A stretch of 64,000 bases of DNA from Tubulanus polymorphus (taxonomy: Eukaryota; Nemertea; Palaeonemertea; Tubulaniformes; Tubulanidae): the NCBI RefSeq assembly GCF_964204645.1, contig NC_134035.1, positions 13,807,951 to 13,871,950 on the forward strand, given 5' to 3'. A program made the position numbers and the translations under genes. Under the pieces are notes generated by a model. The model was given only the letters and a program-made list of their open reading frames with translations, was not told the DNA's origin and did no database searches. This document shows positions 12,378-26,805 of this stretch, piece after piece (position 1 is the first letter of the stretch; each line of letters starts with the position of its first letter).

Positions 12378-12513
12378 TACTGCTGTTGTTGCAGCTGGTG
12401 GTGGTGGTGGTGGTGCTGCTGTCGTTCCTGGTGCTGCTGCTGTTGTTGCTGGTTGTGCTGCTGCTGGTACTGCTGGTGAGTTAAGTAGCTGCAGCTGCTG
12501 TGTGTGTCTCATC
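12378..12513 (-). other. Splice-bounded Ala/Pro-rich putative exon
   Basis: The minus strand has acceptor CTCTCATTTACAG, then GATGAGACACACACAGCAG, and ends at the donor TAG|GTAAAACC. One frame starts at an ATG one base after the acceptor and is open throughout, Ala/Pro/Thr-rich. A near-identical segment with equally good sites is at 26,669-26,805. Function unknown. Confidence 0.4.
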
Positions 12514-12956
12514 CTGTAAATGAGAGTAAAACATTAGCTGTTAGTTCAAAAGTGATTCAAAATATCAACAGAGACTGTGAAGAATTCTGTGGAGAAATTC
12601 ATTACCAGTTTTGTACTTACCTTTAAATGAGCCTGTTTAAATAGTAAATTCTATTGCATTCATTTCATTCTGAAAAGAAAAAGAAACAATAATCAGTGAC
12701 AATAGAGCAGAATGTAACATCTCAAATTATCAATCAATCAGACAGAAACAGTACAGGATTTCTGTGGATTAAACTGCTGTACTTATTTCATACTGATTGA
12801 ACAGTTACAGATACATGTAACATTGTGTACAGATACTGAGATACAGATCACTGCATTACTTCATTCTGTGATTGAACAGTGATTTAATGTTCTCTTATCT
12901 TCATTTGATTCCCATCCGTCTAACTAAACCATCAGAACATTTTAACTCATCTAACC

Positions 12957-13205
12957 TCCCGACCCGACCCTTCCAGACCCCATCCCTCCCGCCCTCCCGG
13001 ACCCCTTCCCTCCCGCCCGCCCTCACCCCTTCCCTCCCCCCTCCCTCACCCCTTCCCTCCCGCCCGCCCTCACCCCTTCCCTCCCGCCCTCCCTCACCCC
13101 TTCCCTCCCGCCCTCCCTCAATGCCCTCCCATCCCAAATGCCCTCCCACCCTCAATGCCCTCCCACCTAGCCCTCCCTCAATACCCTCCCACCTAGCCCT
13201 CCCAT
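12957..13205. repeat. Pyrimidine-rich minisatellite, copy B
   Basis: This is the C/T-rich array equivalent to 486-690, slightly longer. The Pro/Ser-rich open frame across it reflects composition only. Confidence 0.85.
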
Positions 13206-13730
13206 CATGCCTCCTGTCTCCTCTTCAGACTCCACTCATCTGTACAATAACTACAATACGATTTGCCATTTTTCATGATCATATCAATTTCATATCAAAC
13301 CAAACCTGAGGATTTAACTATAATGTTGTAAGGGAGGGGGAGGTATACGGAGGGTTCACCCGAACCAAGGAAATAAACCCGCACCAAACCTCCACACTCA
13401 CAAAATGTTGTGAGAAGGGCAAACACAAACCAAGGACAAGAATGATGTGGGATCAAAACAATTAATGCTATTTATGTTGCTTCACTAATTCAACGTCGTC
13501 TCAGTAGATGAGATATTTCTATACTCTGTACAACAGGTTGTAAAAAGTTGTTTTATGGAATCTTATTCATAAGATTTATTAATCAATGTTTATAAACTGC
13601 TGGTGCAAAATATATTCGTCATAAATAATCTGTTTGATTGTCTTTTCAAGTTAACACTTAAACCCAGTGGAACAAATCAAACTCCAGCCATTTTTCCGCC
13701 ATTTTTCGTTTTTACTCTTTTCTTTGACTT

Positions 13731-13922
13731 GAGTCGAGGTAGGAATAGACCCCTGCCCACTCGCTAAGCGTGCAGGGCACTAAACCTTCGAATTGCTCTC
13801 GGACCCCACTCTTTATATTTTATTTTCATTTTTTTTGAGTCGAGGTAGGGATAGATCCCTGCCCGCCCTCTAAGCGAGCAGGACACTAAACCTTCGAATT
13901 GCTCTTGGACCCCACTCTTTAT
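13731..13922. repeat. Duplicated tRNA-like/SINE-like segment, copy B
   Basis: Same pair of about 90-bp repeats as at 1,213-1,413. Confidence 0.45.
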
Positions 13923-14265
13923 ATCAGCATTTCATGCTGTTTTATTTCATTCACGCGTTCGCTTTATATTTTTTCTTTTCATATGGCTTTTCCTTATTTT
14001 GTCGTCTCACTAGAACTCTCATCAGTTCCGACTGGGATCAAGTTTAATCTTTTAGAGACAAACAGCAAAAGTTTGCGTTAGTTGCACCAGCAGCAGCAGC
14101 AGCAGCAGCACCAGCAGCAGCAGCAGCACCAGCACCAGCAGCAGTAGCACTGATACAGATGAATCTTTCATTAACTACGTCATTAGTTCCACATAAATCA
14201 TTTCATTCTCAAATACTGAGTCGTGAAGGCAACAGAAATAACTTGTAAAATCTTTCATTCACGGC

Positions 14266-15075
14266 CCTGGTTTGGTGACCAAGAGTCAAAGTTTGGTTCA
14301 TAGCCCAGGTTTGGTGACCTAAGAGTCAAAGTTTGGTTTATGGCCCTTGTTTGGTGACCAAGAGTCAAAATTTGGTTCACAGCCCTGGTTTGGTGACCAA
14401 AGAGTCAAAGTTTGGTTCATTGCCCAGGTTTGGAAACCAAAGAGTCAAAGTTTGGTTCACAGATCTGTTTTGGTGACCAAAGAGTCAAAGGTTGGTTCAT
14501 AGCCCAGGTTTGGAAACCAAAGAGTCAAAGTTTGGTTCACAGATCTGTTTTGGTGACCAAAGAGTCAAAGGTTGGTCATAGCCTAGGTTTGGTGACCAAA
14601 GAGTCAAAGTTTGGTTTATGGCCCTGGTTTGGTGACCTAAGAGTCAAAGTTTGGTTTATGGCTCTGCTTTGGTGACCAAAGAGTCAAAGTTTGGTTCATG
14701 GCCCTGGTTTGGTGACCAAAGAGTCAAAGTTTGGTTCACAGCCCTGGTTTGGTGACCAAAGAGTAAAAGTTTTGTTCACAGATCTGTTTTGGTGACCAAA
14801 GAGTCAAAGTTTGGTTTATGGCCCTGGTTTGGTGACCAAAGAGTCAAAGTTTGGTTCATGGCCCTGGTTTGGTGACCAAAGAGTCAAAGTTTGGTTTATG
14901 GCCCTTGTTTGGTGACCTAAGAGTCAAAGTTTGGTTCACAGATCTGTTTTGGAGACCAAAGAGTCAAAGGTTGGTTCATAGCCCAGGTTTGGAAACCAAA
15001 GGGTCAAAGTTTGGTTCATAGCCCTGCTTTGTGGTGACCAAAGAGTCAAAATTTGGTCCATGGTTCTGATTTGGT
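14266..15075. repeat. 40-bp minisatellite, copy B
   Basis: Same unit as 1,735-2,345, expanded to about 20 units. Confidence 0.95.
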
Positions 15076-16386
15076 GACCACAGAGCGTAGATATAGCTGA
15101 TGGCCCTCGTTGAAGGTAAGTCAGTTTTATGGCCCTGGTTTGATAAGCTAAAGTTTGGTTCATGACCGCAGTTATATAAAGGTGGCACTAGAGATGAAAT
15201 TTCATACGTGAAGCAGAATCAAATTGTCACAGAGACCGAACATATGTAACATTAGAAATTGAGCGTTGCATATGTTGAACAGGGGAATTGTAAAAAACAC
15301 CCATCACTCGTATAAACTCAGGAATTACACACTGAATGGGCTCAAAATCTTGTACTAAATCATAAAGTGTGAAATAATTTTGACTTATCTGAGTCTACCG
15401 GAAAATGATGCATTGATCGAAGTCTAAAAGCTATAAACTGACAAATTGATCGAGCGCTGATAATATTTTAAATAACAGCGGAGGATGAAATAACTTTCAT
15501 AAACTGATAGGATCGTGAAAAATGGCAAAATACACTAGATATGTACCCCTCCCCCCTCTTTATCAAAGTCTCATTGTAGTAAGAAGATTGCCGTAGCCTT
15601 ACTGTGAAAACTGCAACTACATCTGGTTGAATATCATTTTTTTTACGGCTTTTAAATTCAGTAAAATATTTCCTGATAGAAGTATAATTAGTTCGCAGCA
15701 CCTTAAATTCTGTGTAGAATAGAATTATAAGTCACAGGTAGAAATAGAATATTATCCTATTCTAATATGAATATAATAATAGAACAATAGTCTCTCCGTG
15801 TCAATCTTTGTCCCACCTATAAATTGTAAAGTTTATTTCAGAAAATGTGTCCCATCTTTTTGAAAAGGATAACTAATTATTAAGGATATCTATCTATGAA
15901 TAGTGATATACTGTGCCATGTAAACTGCTGAAGGCAAATGAAGTGTCTGAAAATCCATAAAAGTGATTACAAAACCTATCACTATTCTAATAAGTTCTAT
16001 ACTCTTCTTCAAAAAATGAAGAGTAGGTCTCTGTCTAAGAATCTGCAGTAAAAGAGGAAGCAGCAATGAATGTGAACTGCATCTCGACTCTCGTCAACAA
16101 TTTTGTAAGTCGTCCTATACAGTTCTCAGTATTTACAGCCGTTTCTAAAATAGCACAGAAGAAAATACATCTTTCAGCTGGAAATGTATCAGTAAACCGC
16201 CAGATATCAACAGTAATTATTACGTATGATTGTTGTTTCATTCAATTATTAATGAAACCGTGTTTTGATCGGAGCCAAGGAGCAGTTTGTGATCATTCAA
16301 TACCTAAAATAATCGCCCTAAAAATTGAAAAGTCCCCGTTCAAAAATCTGGGGGCAATTATCTCATAACGATTGAGAGACGTGACG

Positions 16387-16490
16387 GTGAAATAACGTGC
16401 GCACTCACCGGGGATCAAACCCGGGTCTCACAGAAATAACAACTAGTAAAATAGAACGAGTCCAATTGGCCGATGCTTATACAGCTTGTC
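16387..16490 (-). repeat. tRNA-derived SINE-like element, copy B
   Basis: Equivalent of 3,661-3,765, with the same A-box-like and B-box-like motifs on the minus strand. Confidence 0.4.
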
Positions 16491-16665
16491 ATGCATAACA
16501 ACTGAAACATGACATGTTGCAGTCACGTGTTTCATAATGATTAATCCTTTCTTAGAATAATAAAAAGATGGGACACATTTTCTGAAATATCCTGAACTTC
16601 AAGACTAAAACTAACGTCAACTAAACCTGTACCTAAAGCCCCACCCTATATCCCTCCCTCTAAAG

Positions 16666-16806
16666 CAGGGTCCGATCTAAGGAATGAAAGCCACTTGCCC
16701 GGGGGCAAGCATATCTGAAATTTTGCCTGCCCCCTCCAAAATCTACTCGCCCTGATGAGAATATACTTGTCGCGGGTAATTGGACAAGTGATTAGATCGG
16801 ACCCTC
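16666..16806. mobile_element. MITE family 1, copy B (internally deleted)
   Basis: Both TIRs are recognisable (the right end reads ACCCTC), but about 115 bp of the body is missing compared with copy A. The same deletion is present in copy C, so it predates the B/C duplication. Confidence 0.7.
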
Positions 16807-16925
16807 AATCCTACCACCACCCCTACATCCCTCCCACCCTCCCGGACCCCTTCCCTCCCCCTTCCCTCCCGCCCTCCCTCTACCCCTTCCCTCCCCCCAA
16901 CCCTACCCACCCTCCCCAAACCCCA
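16807..16925. repeat. Pyrimidine-rich minisatellite next to MITE, copy B
   Basis: C/T-rich array following the MITE, as at 4,204-4,350. Confidence 0.75.
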
Positions 16926-17468
16926 TGGTTAGGTGAGTTGAAATGTTCTGATGTTTTAGTTAGATGGATGGGAATCTAATGAAGATGAGAGAACATTAAA
17001 TCACTGTTCAATCACAGGATGAAGTAATGCAGTGATCTGTACTCTGTATCTGTACACAATGTTACATGTATCTGTAACTGTACAATCAGTATGAAATAAG
17101 TACAGCAGTTTAATCTATAGAAATTCTAACTCTTAAGATACACATGATCTGATTATCACGAAGGAACATGATTGATAACTAGTTGTATTATTGACATCAG
17201 GAACCAGTTTCATATTGATTAGAAATAACATTTGAGTTGATCACAATTTAGAAAACCTGTAAACCCGCTTACAGAAATAACAATCCCAACCATGAACTGA
17301 TTATAGCCAAATATTCACCAAAAGAAATTTGAAATGATTGAATAAATGCAACAGGTTTTTGTGATTTCATTTCAAAACATAGTTTATAACAAACACTATA
17401 AAACTGGTCCCTTTAAAATCAATTCAACAACCGATGATGAATAGGTAAATGTAACTTATCTTGAATTT

Positions 17469-17690
17469 CCTAGTGATTCCCGAGTCCTTGTTATCCTGTG
17501 CTGAATCCAAGAGTGATTACTGATGTCCTTTGCTGAATCCAAGAGTGATTACTGATGTCCTGTGCTGAATTCAAGAGTGATTACTGATGTCCTGTGCGAA
17601 ACCAAAAAAGTCTGATTGTGAAACACTGATTCCTTGTTGTCCTGTGCAGAATCTAAGAGTGATTCTTGTTTTCCTGTGCTGAATCATAAT
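17469..17690. repeat. 32-bp minisatellite, copy B
   Basis: Shorter, more diverged version of the array at 4,905-5,353. It is followed by a block to about 18,240 that copy A lacks, which has no recognisable feature. Confidence 0.85.
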
Positions 17691-19272
17691 TCCCGTTGAA
17701 CATGTTGAAGTGATACCTATAATAGACAAATAAAAGGTAGTTTTCTATCTTAGAAATAACTGCAGAAATATCAAATATAAAATTCCAGTGGCTTTGGAAG
17801 TGCAGCGGCAATAATTTACTGAATGACATTTTTTTTCTATGAATACCACGTTTGGAAGAAATTAGGCCTAAGTTAATTCGCCGCAACAATATTTAGAACC
17901 TGTCCAAAATCGGCATTTGGCCGCAGCAATCAAAAATTGCTTCCAACTCGCCTGAATTCAAACTTACAAATTAAATTGTTCGCTCCAATCTGCAGTTCAT
18001 TCATTCACAGGGTTTTTCTATCCACAGTTTAGGTTTTGTATCTAGAGTTGAACATGAAATATAAACAAGAAAGTAATGAAGGAACATGAACAGTTTAAAT
18101 ACTATCCGTTTCTGAAACTGATGGAAAAAACACTTAAAAGATGAAACAAAACTGACACTGTTTTCACTGTTTGATGTAATCAGTTCTCCAGGTTCGGACG
18201 ACGATGTCAATTGTTTATAAAATAGTTTTACACATCTACAAATGAAAACAGAAAGTATCAAAATGATACAGAAATGAAAAAATAGAATGAATTCAAACCA
18301 GGCACCAAAACTAATTCACAATTTGAAGAATCATTCTACAGCGAGGTGAACCCCATCTAGAAATATTGGGGGGGGGGGGAAGGCGATACATCGGCTCTCA
18401 GGGCCCCATATTCTAAATTCCTGGATCCACCCATGGTCATTCAATCCATCACTGTTCCTTCTCAAGCTGCTTTTTCTTTTGTCACGCTTGACTAACCGCC
18501 ACCACGATGTGCACCTTTGTGCCTATGAAATATGGTTACCCACAATATCTGAGATGGAATATTTTTCGCCATTTAAACCAATGTTACAAACACTTACCGA
18601 ATATTAAAATACTGATTTCAGGGGTCGGGAAGGAGGGTGGCAATGTTGTAATAAGGTGAGGTTTTTGCTTAATTTCGTGTTATGGTAAAGCACGCCATTT
18701 TGATAATACGTCATAGTGTACCTCGGATTGGGATTCCCGCGAATGTCAAAATGTACAATGTTGGTATCGAGTTTCAATCGAGAGGTCGAATCCCGATATA
18801 GGGAGATTCTCAACAGCAGCGGCTATAGCCACACTCTCTGTACAATTTTCGATTAGATTGGGTTTCTACGCAATATTCCAAAGAATTTATTCTTGACCAC
18901 GCTCCGGCGCCGCAGTCGAGTAGTTCTCTGTCAGCTTGCTTTCATCAGGCTGGGAAAATGTATTCATAGTGTCTAGTCAGTTCTGCCAAAATCCAATAGA
19001 TGGCGATCGTAGCATCATTATCAAACTTAGTGGACGTCCCGGGTTCGAACCCAGTAATTACTGACACTGATTCAGAGTGGTCCTGATGCTGAGTAGAGAA
19101 TGTACAGGGGTGTCCCCGGTTCGAACCGGGTTCAGAGTGGTCCTGATGCTGAATAGCACGGGTGACGGACAGCCTGGGCCACTAAAAGTTTTCCGGCGTG
19201 AACTTTCGGCCCCGGCCCTCGCTGTGGGACCCACGCCGGGAGAACATGGTCCGATAGAAAATAAATTATGCA

Positions 19273-19314
19273 GTATACCAGGGAAGTGTGATGTCATCAC
19301 ACTTCCCTGAGTAT
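19273..19314. repeat. Near-perfect palindrome, copy B
   Basis: Copy of the hairpin at 6,385-6,427 with arms intact. Confidence 0.8.
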
Positions 19315-19767
19315 ACAAAGGATCTGTTAGTATTTGTTTTTACTGCACGCGCGGCCCGCCCTATATCAGGAACTCACCCGCCACACCCGTTCAGCCCGTA
19401 TATAATCAAAACCCAGTGCAAGGGCTCCTCGGGGGGTCTTTGACGCCAAAATATCTATTAAAAAACTATTAGAAAATCATTCAGTAGAACACTAAAAGGT
19501 CAAAATCTATGTAACTTTCGGAGAAGATAGGACACTATTCATGGGCTACGCCGAGTCCGGTTCTGTTGTTGCCCGGTACCAAGGCTCCTTGGGGATCGCC
19601 CCAAACACCGTCAAAAATATTGTTTAAGAATTTGATAAATAAAATACGAAACCGGTCATCAATGTGTCTGAAACGTTCAGGGAAGATAGACCTAGTCAAA
19701 CAATTGAATGAGTTATTGTTTATGTAGTGTGTAATGGTATCATTCATAAACGAATGTTACAGGCCGC

Positions 19768-20252
19768 TAACCATCTCGTGCCCCTGGGGAATAGCCATCT
19801 CGTGCCCCTGGGGAATAGCAATCTCGTGCCCCTGGGGAATAGCCATCACGTGCCCCTGGGGAATTGCCATCTCGTACCCCTGGGGAATAGCCATCTCGTG
19901 CCCCTGGGGAATAGCCATCTCGTGCCCCTGGGGAATAGCCATCACGTGCCCCTGGGGAATAGCCATCTCGTGCCCCTGGGGAATAGCAATCTCGTGCCCC
20001 TGGGGAATAGCCATCTCGTGCCCCTGGGGAATAGCCATCTTTAGTCGTGCCCCTGGGGAATAGCCATCTCGTGCCCCTGGGGAATAGCAATCTCGTGCCC
20101 CTGGGGAATAGCCATCTCGTGCCCCTGGGGAATAGCCATCTCGTGCCCCTGGGGAATAGCCATCACGTGCCCCTGGGGAATAGCCATCTCGTGCCCCTGG
20201 GGAAAAGCAATCTCGTGCCCCTGGGGAATAGCCATCTCGTGCCCCTGGGGAT
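19768..20252. repeat. 24-bp minisatellite, copy B (about 20 units)
   Basis: Expanded version of the four-unit array at 6,883-6,976. All frames on both strands are open because the unit length is a multiple of three and contains no stop. These frames are not genes. Confidence 0.95.
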
Positions 20253-20532
20253 CTTGTTGTTTATTATTTGTGAAGGTTTCGCTCGCAAACTATAACAAAT
20301 ACACAGAATAAAAGACATCACTTAGAAAGAGAATTGTAATTGAGGAATTCTTTTTATAGATTAAATCCATCGCGCTTTATCTCAAGGAAGCTATATCTAG
20401 TATTCAATCAACACGAAAGGAAATATCTTTATTGAAAAAAATGTACAGACATATACAAAAATAATGAACTCAACTTTTCTCAGCAGCAATAAAAAGAGAC
20501 CCTAACCCTCGGTCCAGTAAAACCCTAGCCTA

Positions 20533-20602
20533 AGCCCGGCTGAGACTCGAACTCAGGACTCGCACGTGCAAACCTAGAATGTCTACCACTAGACCATAGA
20601 AT
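20533..20602 (-). repeat. tRNA-like sequence (minus strand), copy B
   Basis: Equivalent of 7,164-7,233, with the same A- and B-box-like motifs. Confidence 0.45.
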
Positions 20603-20636
20603 TCTGGTGATTATTGTGGTCTGTCTAAAGTACGTT

Positions 20637-21035
20637 CACTGCGTTTATAAAAACAGGCCAACACTAGGGTTTCTGCGTTTATTCACCAGGCAAGAACTAG
20701 GATTTCTGCGTTTATTTAGGCAGGCCAACACTAGGGTAACTACGTTTATTTGAGCAGGCCAACACTAGGGTTACTACGTTTATTTAAGCAGGCCAACACT
20801 AGGGTTACTGCGTTTATTTAGGCAGGCCAACACTAGGGTAACTACGTTTATTTGAGCAGGCCAACACTAGGGTTACTACGTTTATTTAAGCAGGCCAACA
20901 CTAGGGTTTCTACGTTTATTTAAGCAGGCCAACACTAGGGTAACTACGTTTATTTGAGCAGGCCAACACTAGGGTTTCTACGTTTATTTAAGCAGGCCAA
21001 CACTAGGGTTTCTGCGTTTCACCACTAGGGTAACT
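20637..21035. repeat. 34-bp minisatellite, copy B
   Basis: About 11 units of the array seen at 7,270-7,475. Confidence 0.9.
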
Positions 21036-21086
21036 AAAATAATTGCCAAAAAGTTTATCTCAAAATATGCGATGTTTATTTCAATA

Positions 21087-21380
21087 GTCCTCGCATACCA
21101 GGGTAAGAATCAATAAACCCTCGCATGCCAGAGTAAGAATCAATAAACCCTCGCATGCCAGGGTAAGAATCAATGAACCCTCGCATGCCAGGGTAAGAAT
21201 CAATGAACCCTCGCATGCCAGGGTAAGAATCAATGAACCCTCGCATGCCAGGGTAAGAATCAATGAATCCTCGCATGCCAGGGTAAGAATAATAACTTTA
21301 CATGCCAGGGTAAGAATCAATGAATCCTCGCATGCCAGGGTAAGAATAATAACTTTACATGCCAGGGTAAGAATAAATGA
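21087..21380. repeat. 30-bp minisatellite, copy B
   Basis: About ten units of the array seen at 7,531-7,705. Confidence 0.95.
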
Positions 21381-24112
21381 ATGGCACCTCGCGTGAGCAA
21401 CTTTATGTACCGAACACCAGGGGTCGCAGTTTCACAGAAACGATCAATATTTCGACTGAATTCAAGTGAAGAAATTAATGTGTTTAGGAGACCTGGGGTC
21501 AAGTCTCATAAAAGGACAAGTAGATTAATTTAATTTCTTCATTCAGTCAGTTTTTCGTTGTAGTTAATCGTATATGTGAAACCGTACCCGTGGTAGGATT
21601 TGGTTTATGATGCGAGGGTTTCAATCAGATTTAGATGCTACAGTTTAACACACTAAATAGCGAGTACGGTATTTAATCCCGTAGAGTCCAGTTTCACAGA
21701 GAAAGGATGAATCAACTTTAAAGTGCAATTCAACAATTCAATGCCGAAAGGACCCTTGGCTAAATTTCATTGGTTTGTGAAACTGGATCCACCAGGGCTC
21801 AGTTCCTTCAAAACTTAACTAAGATATTTATTCATTGAGGTGGTAAACTCGAATTGAGCAAAGTTTTTTGAGTAAATTATTTCTATGAAACTGAACCCGT
21901 GGGATTTACGTGTGACGCACTGAGTGTGTGAAACTGCTGGCGTCTGTAATCATAACTAAAACAACACAGATAATTCATCTTTATTTCAAATAAAACAGTA
22001 ACATAGTCCCATAATAAAGAAAACCTGTTGATATTTCAACTACTTGGTTTCATTGATCGTGAGACTTAACAAAATATGTCCATTTAACAAAATATGTCCA
22101 TTTACAATATTACATAAGTTTATACATTTACAAATTCAAGTTTTTGGTTTCATTGATTGTGGGACTTAAAATAATGTCCATTTACATGATACAAATCTAA
22201 TACAAAACCAGACTAATGAAACCGGGTCCCGAGGTACAAATAATTACAAACTAATGCAGTTACATGGAGTGCGTAAATAATCTCATGCCCTTGATCCATC
22301 TCAGAAAGCCCATCATTAGGGTTTTCTCTCAATTGGCGAGGCAGAAAACCCGTTATCGCTGCTTTGCAACTATATTGAATCTAAAATTAAATCAATCAAT
22401 TTTAAGTAAAAATTAAAACCCACTTTACACAAATTTAAAAGGATTTGAAGACACAACATTTATGAGTCTCTCTAGAGACCATCGTAAAGTCTGAAGAAAT
22501 AACTAAAACAGGAAAAATTGAGAGGGAAAAACAAGTTAATTGAGAAAAGTAAAGCTAGAGGTTGTTAAGTGCTTGGGTTGAGAGGTTTTTTGTGCATAGA
22601 TTGTTCTAGTTATTTCTTCATCTACTTTAATTATTTTGATTTTGATTCTTGATAAATAAATTACGCGTTTAATCTTTTAAATTTGCATATAGCAGGGTTT
22701 AAATCATATATTCTATGCCCGAGTCAGGCTATTTATCAGCAAAAATTACACCACAGCTTTGAGAGACGAATCAGGGGATGACTCTATTGTTTTTATGGAT
22801 ATGTTGTACGCAGTCTATGAAACCATCACAAACAGACCAACAGTCGCCTGCCTGTGCTGACCAACACAATATAGACCCAGTAATATATTTGACTTTAAAC
22901 ATTAAAATTGCAGATCTCGAAAATAAGTGGCAGCAAATCAATCTGCAGGTAGATGGCTGATCGCTGTCCTTGTCTAATGGAATCCATCTCGTCCTAGAAT
23001 AGAAAGAAAAGTTGCGTCTGCAGATATTACATTAACAATGTTTGATTGAATTAACAGTCATGTGGGAATTGAAAGTTGATCAAATATCGAATAATGGTGT
23101 TGAATTATCTAGAACTATAACTCTGTTATCATGAAATAATTTCGGAAACTAATTCCCACCTTGACTATTCAATATTTGATCAACTTTCAAACTGTTCTAT
23201 TGGACAAATTCCATGCTGCAAAAAAACATCCCAGCGACAAAACAAAATTACATCACATAAGAGCAAAACTCACCATTTCTGAACTCATATCAGATTAGTT
23301 CAGTGCCATTTTGACCATGCAGACAATTTCTAGCAGGATTTCGCTTCCAAGAGTCATAATGTCATTAAGTTAAGAGCACTGATGATTTCCTGAAAAATAG
23401 ATTTACAAATAATTGAACCATTCATTTTATAACAAGCGAGAACCAGGTTGATTCATGTAGAATGTATTACTTAGTTTATTCTTAAAGAAATAACAGCAGC
23501 TTCAGCAACAACAAGAGCTTCTTTACACTTCCAAGGTGAATGAATATCTGTTTTTTCTTACCAAGCTAAAGGCTGCGTCCTCTAGTAAAGCAATGAGATA
23601 CCTGCCGACATTGACCGATCAAACACATATCTCCAAATCAAACCCGGAAAAATACATCTGCTAAAATCGATCAAAAATAATAAATAAAGTTTATAACTGA
23701 TAAATCACCACTAATTACTGCGATAAATCAATATAATACTCACCACTTCTGATTTATGTTTGATTCTAAGAGTGAGTTCAGCTTCTAAGAGTGAGTTCAG
23801 AATTGTAAGTTCAGCTTCATTTTGGCTCCTAAAATACTAAAGTTGTATAATTTTGACTTGAAAATTTGAACTCGGAGCAGGATAGAAGTGATTGAAAATT
23901 CACTTTAACTGATTCATTTAGTTCCATGAGGTATTTACCGGTACTTGTTTGGTTAAGTGAATTCCTAATGTTCACAGATCCTGTCACGGGTTTCGCTTAT
24001 TTCAGCTCCTAAAAACAAATGTATTAATGTTAGAAATTGTCAGTTAAATTGTTATGAAATAAGAGCAGTTTTATATTAAAACTCACAGCTTTCGTTTCAC
24101 TTGTTTGCAGAA

Positions 24113-24222
24113 TTGTCAGGCTGCGTGTGAGGAGTGTCAGGCTGCGTGTGAGGAGTGTCAGGCTGCGTGTGAGGAGTTTCAGGCTGCGTGTGAGGAGTGT
24201 CAGGCTGCGCGTGAGGAGGATC
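24113..24222. repeat. 21-bp minisatellite, copy B
   Basis: Five units of the array seen at 10,441-10,545. Confidence 0.9.
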
Positions 24223-24433
24223 CAGCGAAATGTTTGAGGTGAACTTTGAACGAGGTTTTATGAGTTGTTAATTCTGGTGCTGTGTGGATTTCATTCTGTA
24301 ATGAGAAAATAGATAAATAAGATAAAGTCACGAGTTTGGTTCGTCTGTTATTCTGAAAATTACTATTTTTCTTACTTGTTTTGACTATCGTAGCACTTTT
24401 TCCTCAATAATTTCCAGTAGATTTGATAAGGAT

Positions 24434-25092
<659 letters not shown>

Positions 25093-26668
25093 AACAGCAG
25101 CATTTCTTACAAAACTTTCTGGAGAATCACACATAAAAATATTGTAGAGAATAATAAATTGTTCGAATATAATTAAATTAGAGCACAGTTGAGTGATGAA
25201 AAACTCACCACTTCCAAAATCATATCGGATTAGTTCAGTGCCATTTTGACCATGCAGACAATTTTCATTTCTAGCAGGATTTCAATTCCAAGAGTCATAA
25301 TGTAATTAAGTTAAGAGCACTGATGATTTTCTGAAAGAATAAATTTACAAATAATTGAACTGTTAAGTTTCATAACAAGCGAGTCAAGAGGGAATTGTTT
25401 TCATGTAATATTTGTGATAGTTACCTTAAAGTTCCAAATAATTCAACACCATTATACAATCTTTGATCAACTTTCAAACTGCCTAAAAAAATAAATTTAC
25501 AAATAATTGAGCCGTTTAGTTTTATAACAAGCGAGAACCAAGTTGAATTATGCAGAGAAAATTACTTAGTTTGTTTTAAAGAAATAACAGCAGTTTCAGC
25601 AACAACAAGAGTTTCTTTACTCTTTGAAGGTGAATATTTCAATTACTCCTGCTGCAATTAGTGTTTAATGCCTCGGTTTCTGAAAGAGAAAATTATGCCA
25701 GAAAATCATTAGTGAAATGAATAAGAAACTGCAACTTGTTTGTCTTCGATTGACAGAAAACCTACCAGGTTTTTGAGTAGTTAATCACAATGTGTCGAGT
25801 ATATGCAGATTTCTGAGAGGTTTGATGGTAGCTTTAGACTGCGTCCTCTAGTGAGTTGATACCTGTCGACATTGATCAATCAAAAACACTTCATTTTCCG
25901 CACTTGATTTAAAGATAAATCTCCTGAAATAAGACAATATAGTTTATAACCGATAAAGCACCACAAATTACAGCAATAAATCAATATAAAACTCACCACT
26001 TCTGACTTGTGTTTGTAGAGCGCAATGTTTACTGCAAGTTCAGCTTTATCTTAGACCCTAGAATACAAAAGTTGTATAATTTTGATGATTCGAACTTTGA
26101 CCAGAATAGAAGTGAATGAAAATTCGCCTTCACTGATTAATGTAGCTTCTAATCAGGAAATGAGTTTATAAATGTACAGTCAAACAGAGACTAGAATCTG
26201 TAGAGATATTTACCGGTACCGTATTGGTTTTGAGGATCTAAAGCGATGTCCATCTTAAACAAATGTGAAGTGAATTCCCAATGTTTACTGTTCACAGATT
26301 CTATCAAGGGTTCCAGTTATTTCAGCTCCTAAATACAAATTTTAGAAATTGTCAGTTAAGTTGTTACGAAATAAGAGCAGTTTCAAACTAAATCAAAAAC
26401 TCACCATTTTCGTCAATGTTTTTAAGCCAGCGGTATTTGAGGTTGACTGCGTTGGGCGCCAAAACCTCCATAGGTCTGTTCACTGAAAATATGTATGGAA
26501 AACATAAAGATCTTGATAATTCCAGTTTTGATCAGGAAATAAATACATTTTAACAATTGAAAACTCACTTCAAACTAAGCAGTGATCTTTGAGTGATTGA
26601 ATGCTGGAAACAGATAGAATAATTTATATAGACCAGTTCTCTAAAAATAATGAATTTCCAGGTCTTAC

Positions 26669-26805
26669 CTGCTACTGTTGTTGCAGCTGCTGGTGGTGGT
26701 GGTGCTGCTGCTGTCGTTCCTGGTGCTGCTGCTGTTGTTGCTGGTTGTGCTGCTGCTGGTACTGCTGGTGAGTTAAGTAGCTGCAGCTGCTGTGTGTGTC
26801 TCATC
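26669..26805 (-). other. Splice-bounded Ala/Pro-rich putative exon
   Basis: Copy of 12,378-12,513. The minus-strand acceptor is CTCTCATTTTCAG and the donor is CAG|GTAAGACC. One frame is open from an ATG next to the acceptor. The short companion segment near 26,914-26,961 on the minus strand also has a good acceptor and the donor GTAAGTAC, but has stops. Confidence 0.4.

Larger units (their letters stand above)
8325..12513 (-). other. Possible minus-strand multi-exon transcript, copy A/B junction
   Basis: Many short segments are bounded on the minus strand by plausible splice sites (acceptors such as TTTCCTCAG-like tracts, donors GTGAG or GTAAG). Examples are near 12,378-12,513, 12,623-12,669, 10,960-11,075, 10,723-10,870, 10,430-10,625, 9,625-9,735 and a last segment starting near 9,343. 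AATAAA on the minus strand at 8,325-8,330 could end it. Some segments are visibly duplicates of each other. Open stretches are short and of low complexity (poly-Ala, Pro/Thr-rich), with no known domain. The same pattern is present in copy B. It could be an lncRNA, a decayed gene or a fast-evolving short protein; only RNA evidence can decide. Confidence 0.3.

Noticed and set aside
12872-13309. 145-codon Pro/Ser-rich open frame
   Set aside because: It lies on the C/T-rich minisatellite; the composition explains both the open frame and the bias, and it is not preserved in copies A and C.
19727-20295. Several open frames of about 100 codons in both strands
   Set aside because: The 24-bp unit is a multiple of three without stops; the frames have no start context or conserved ends.
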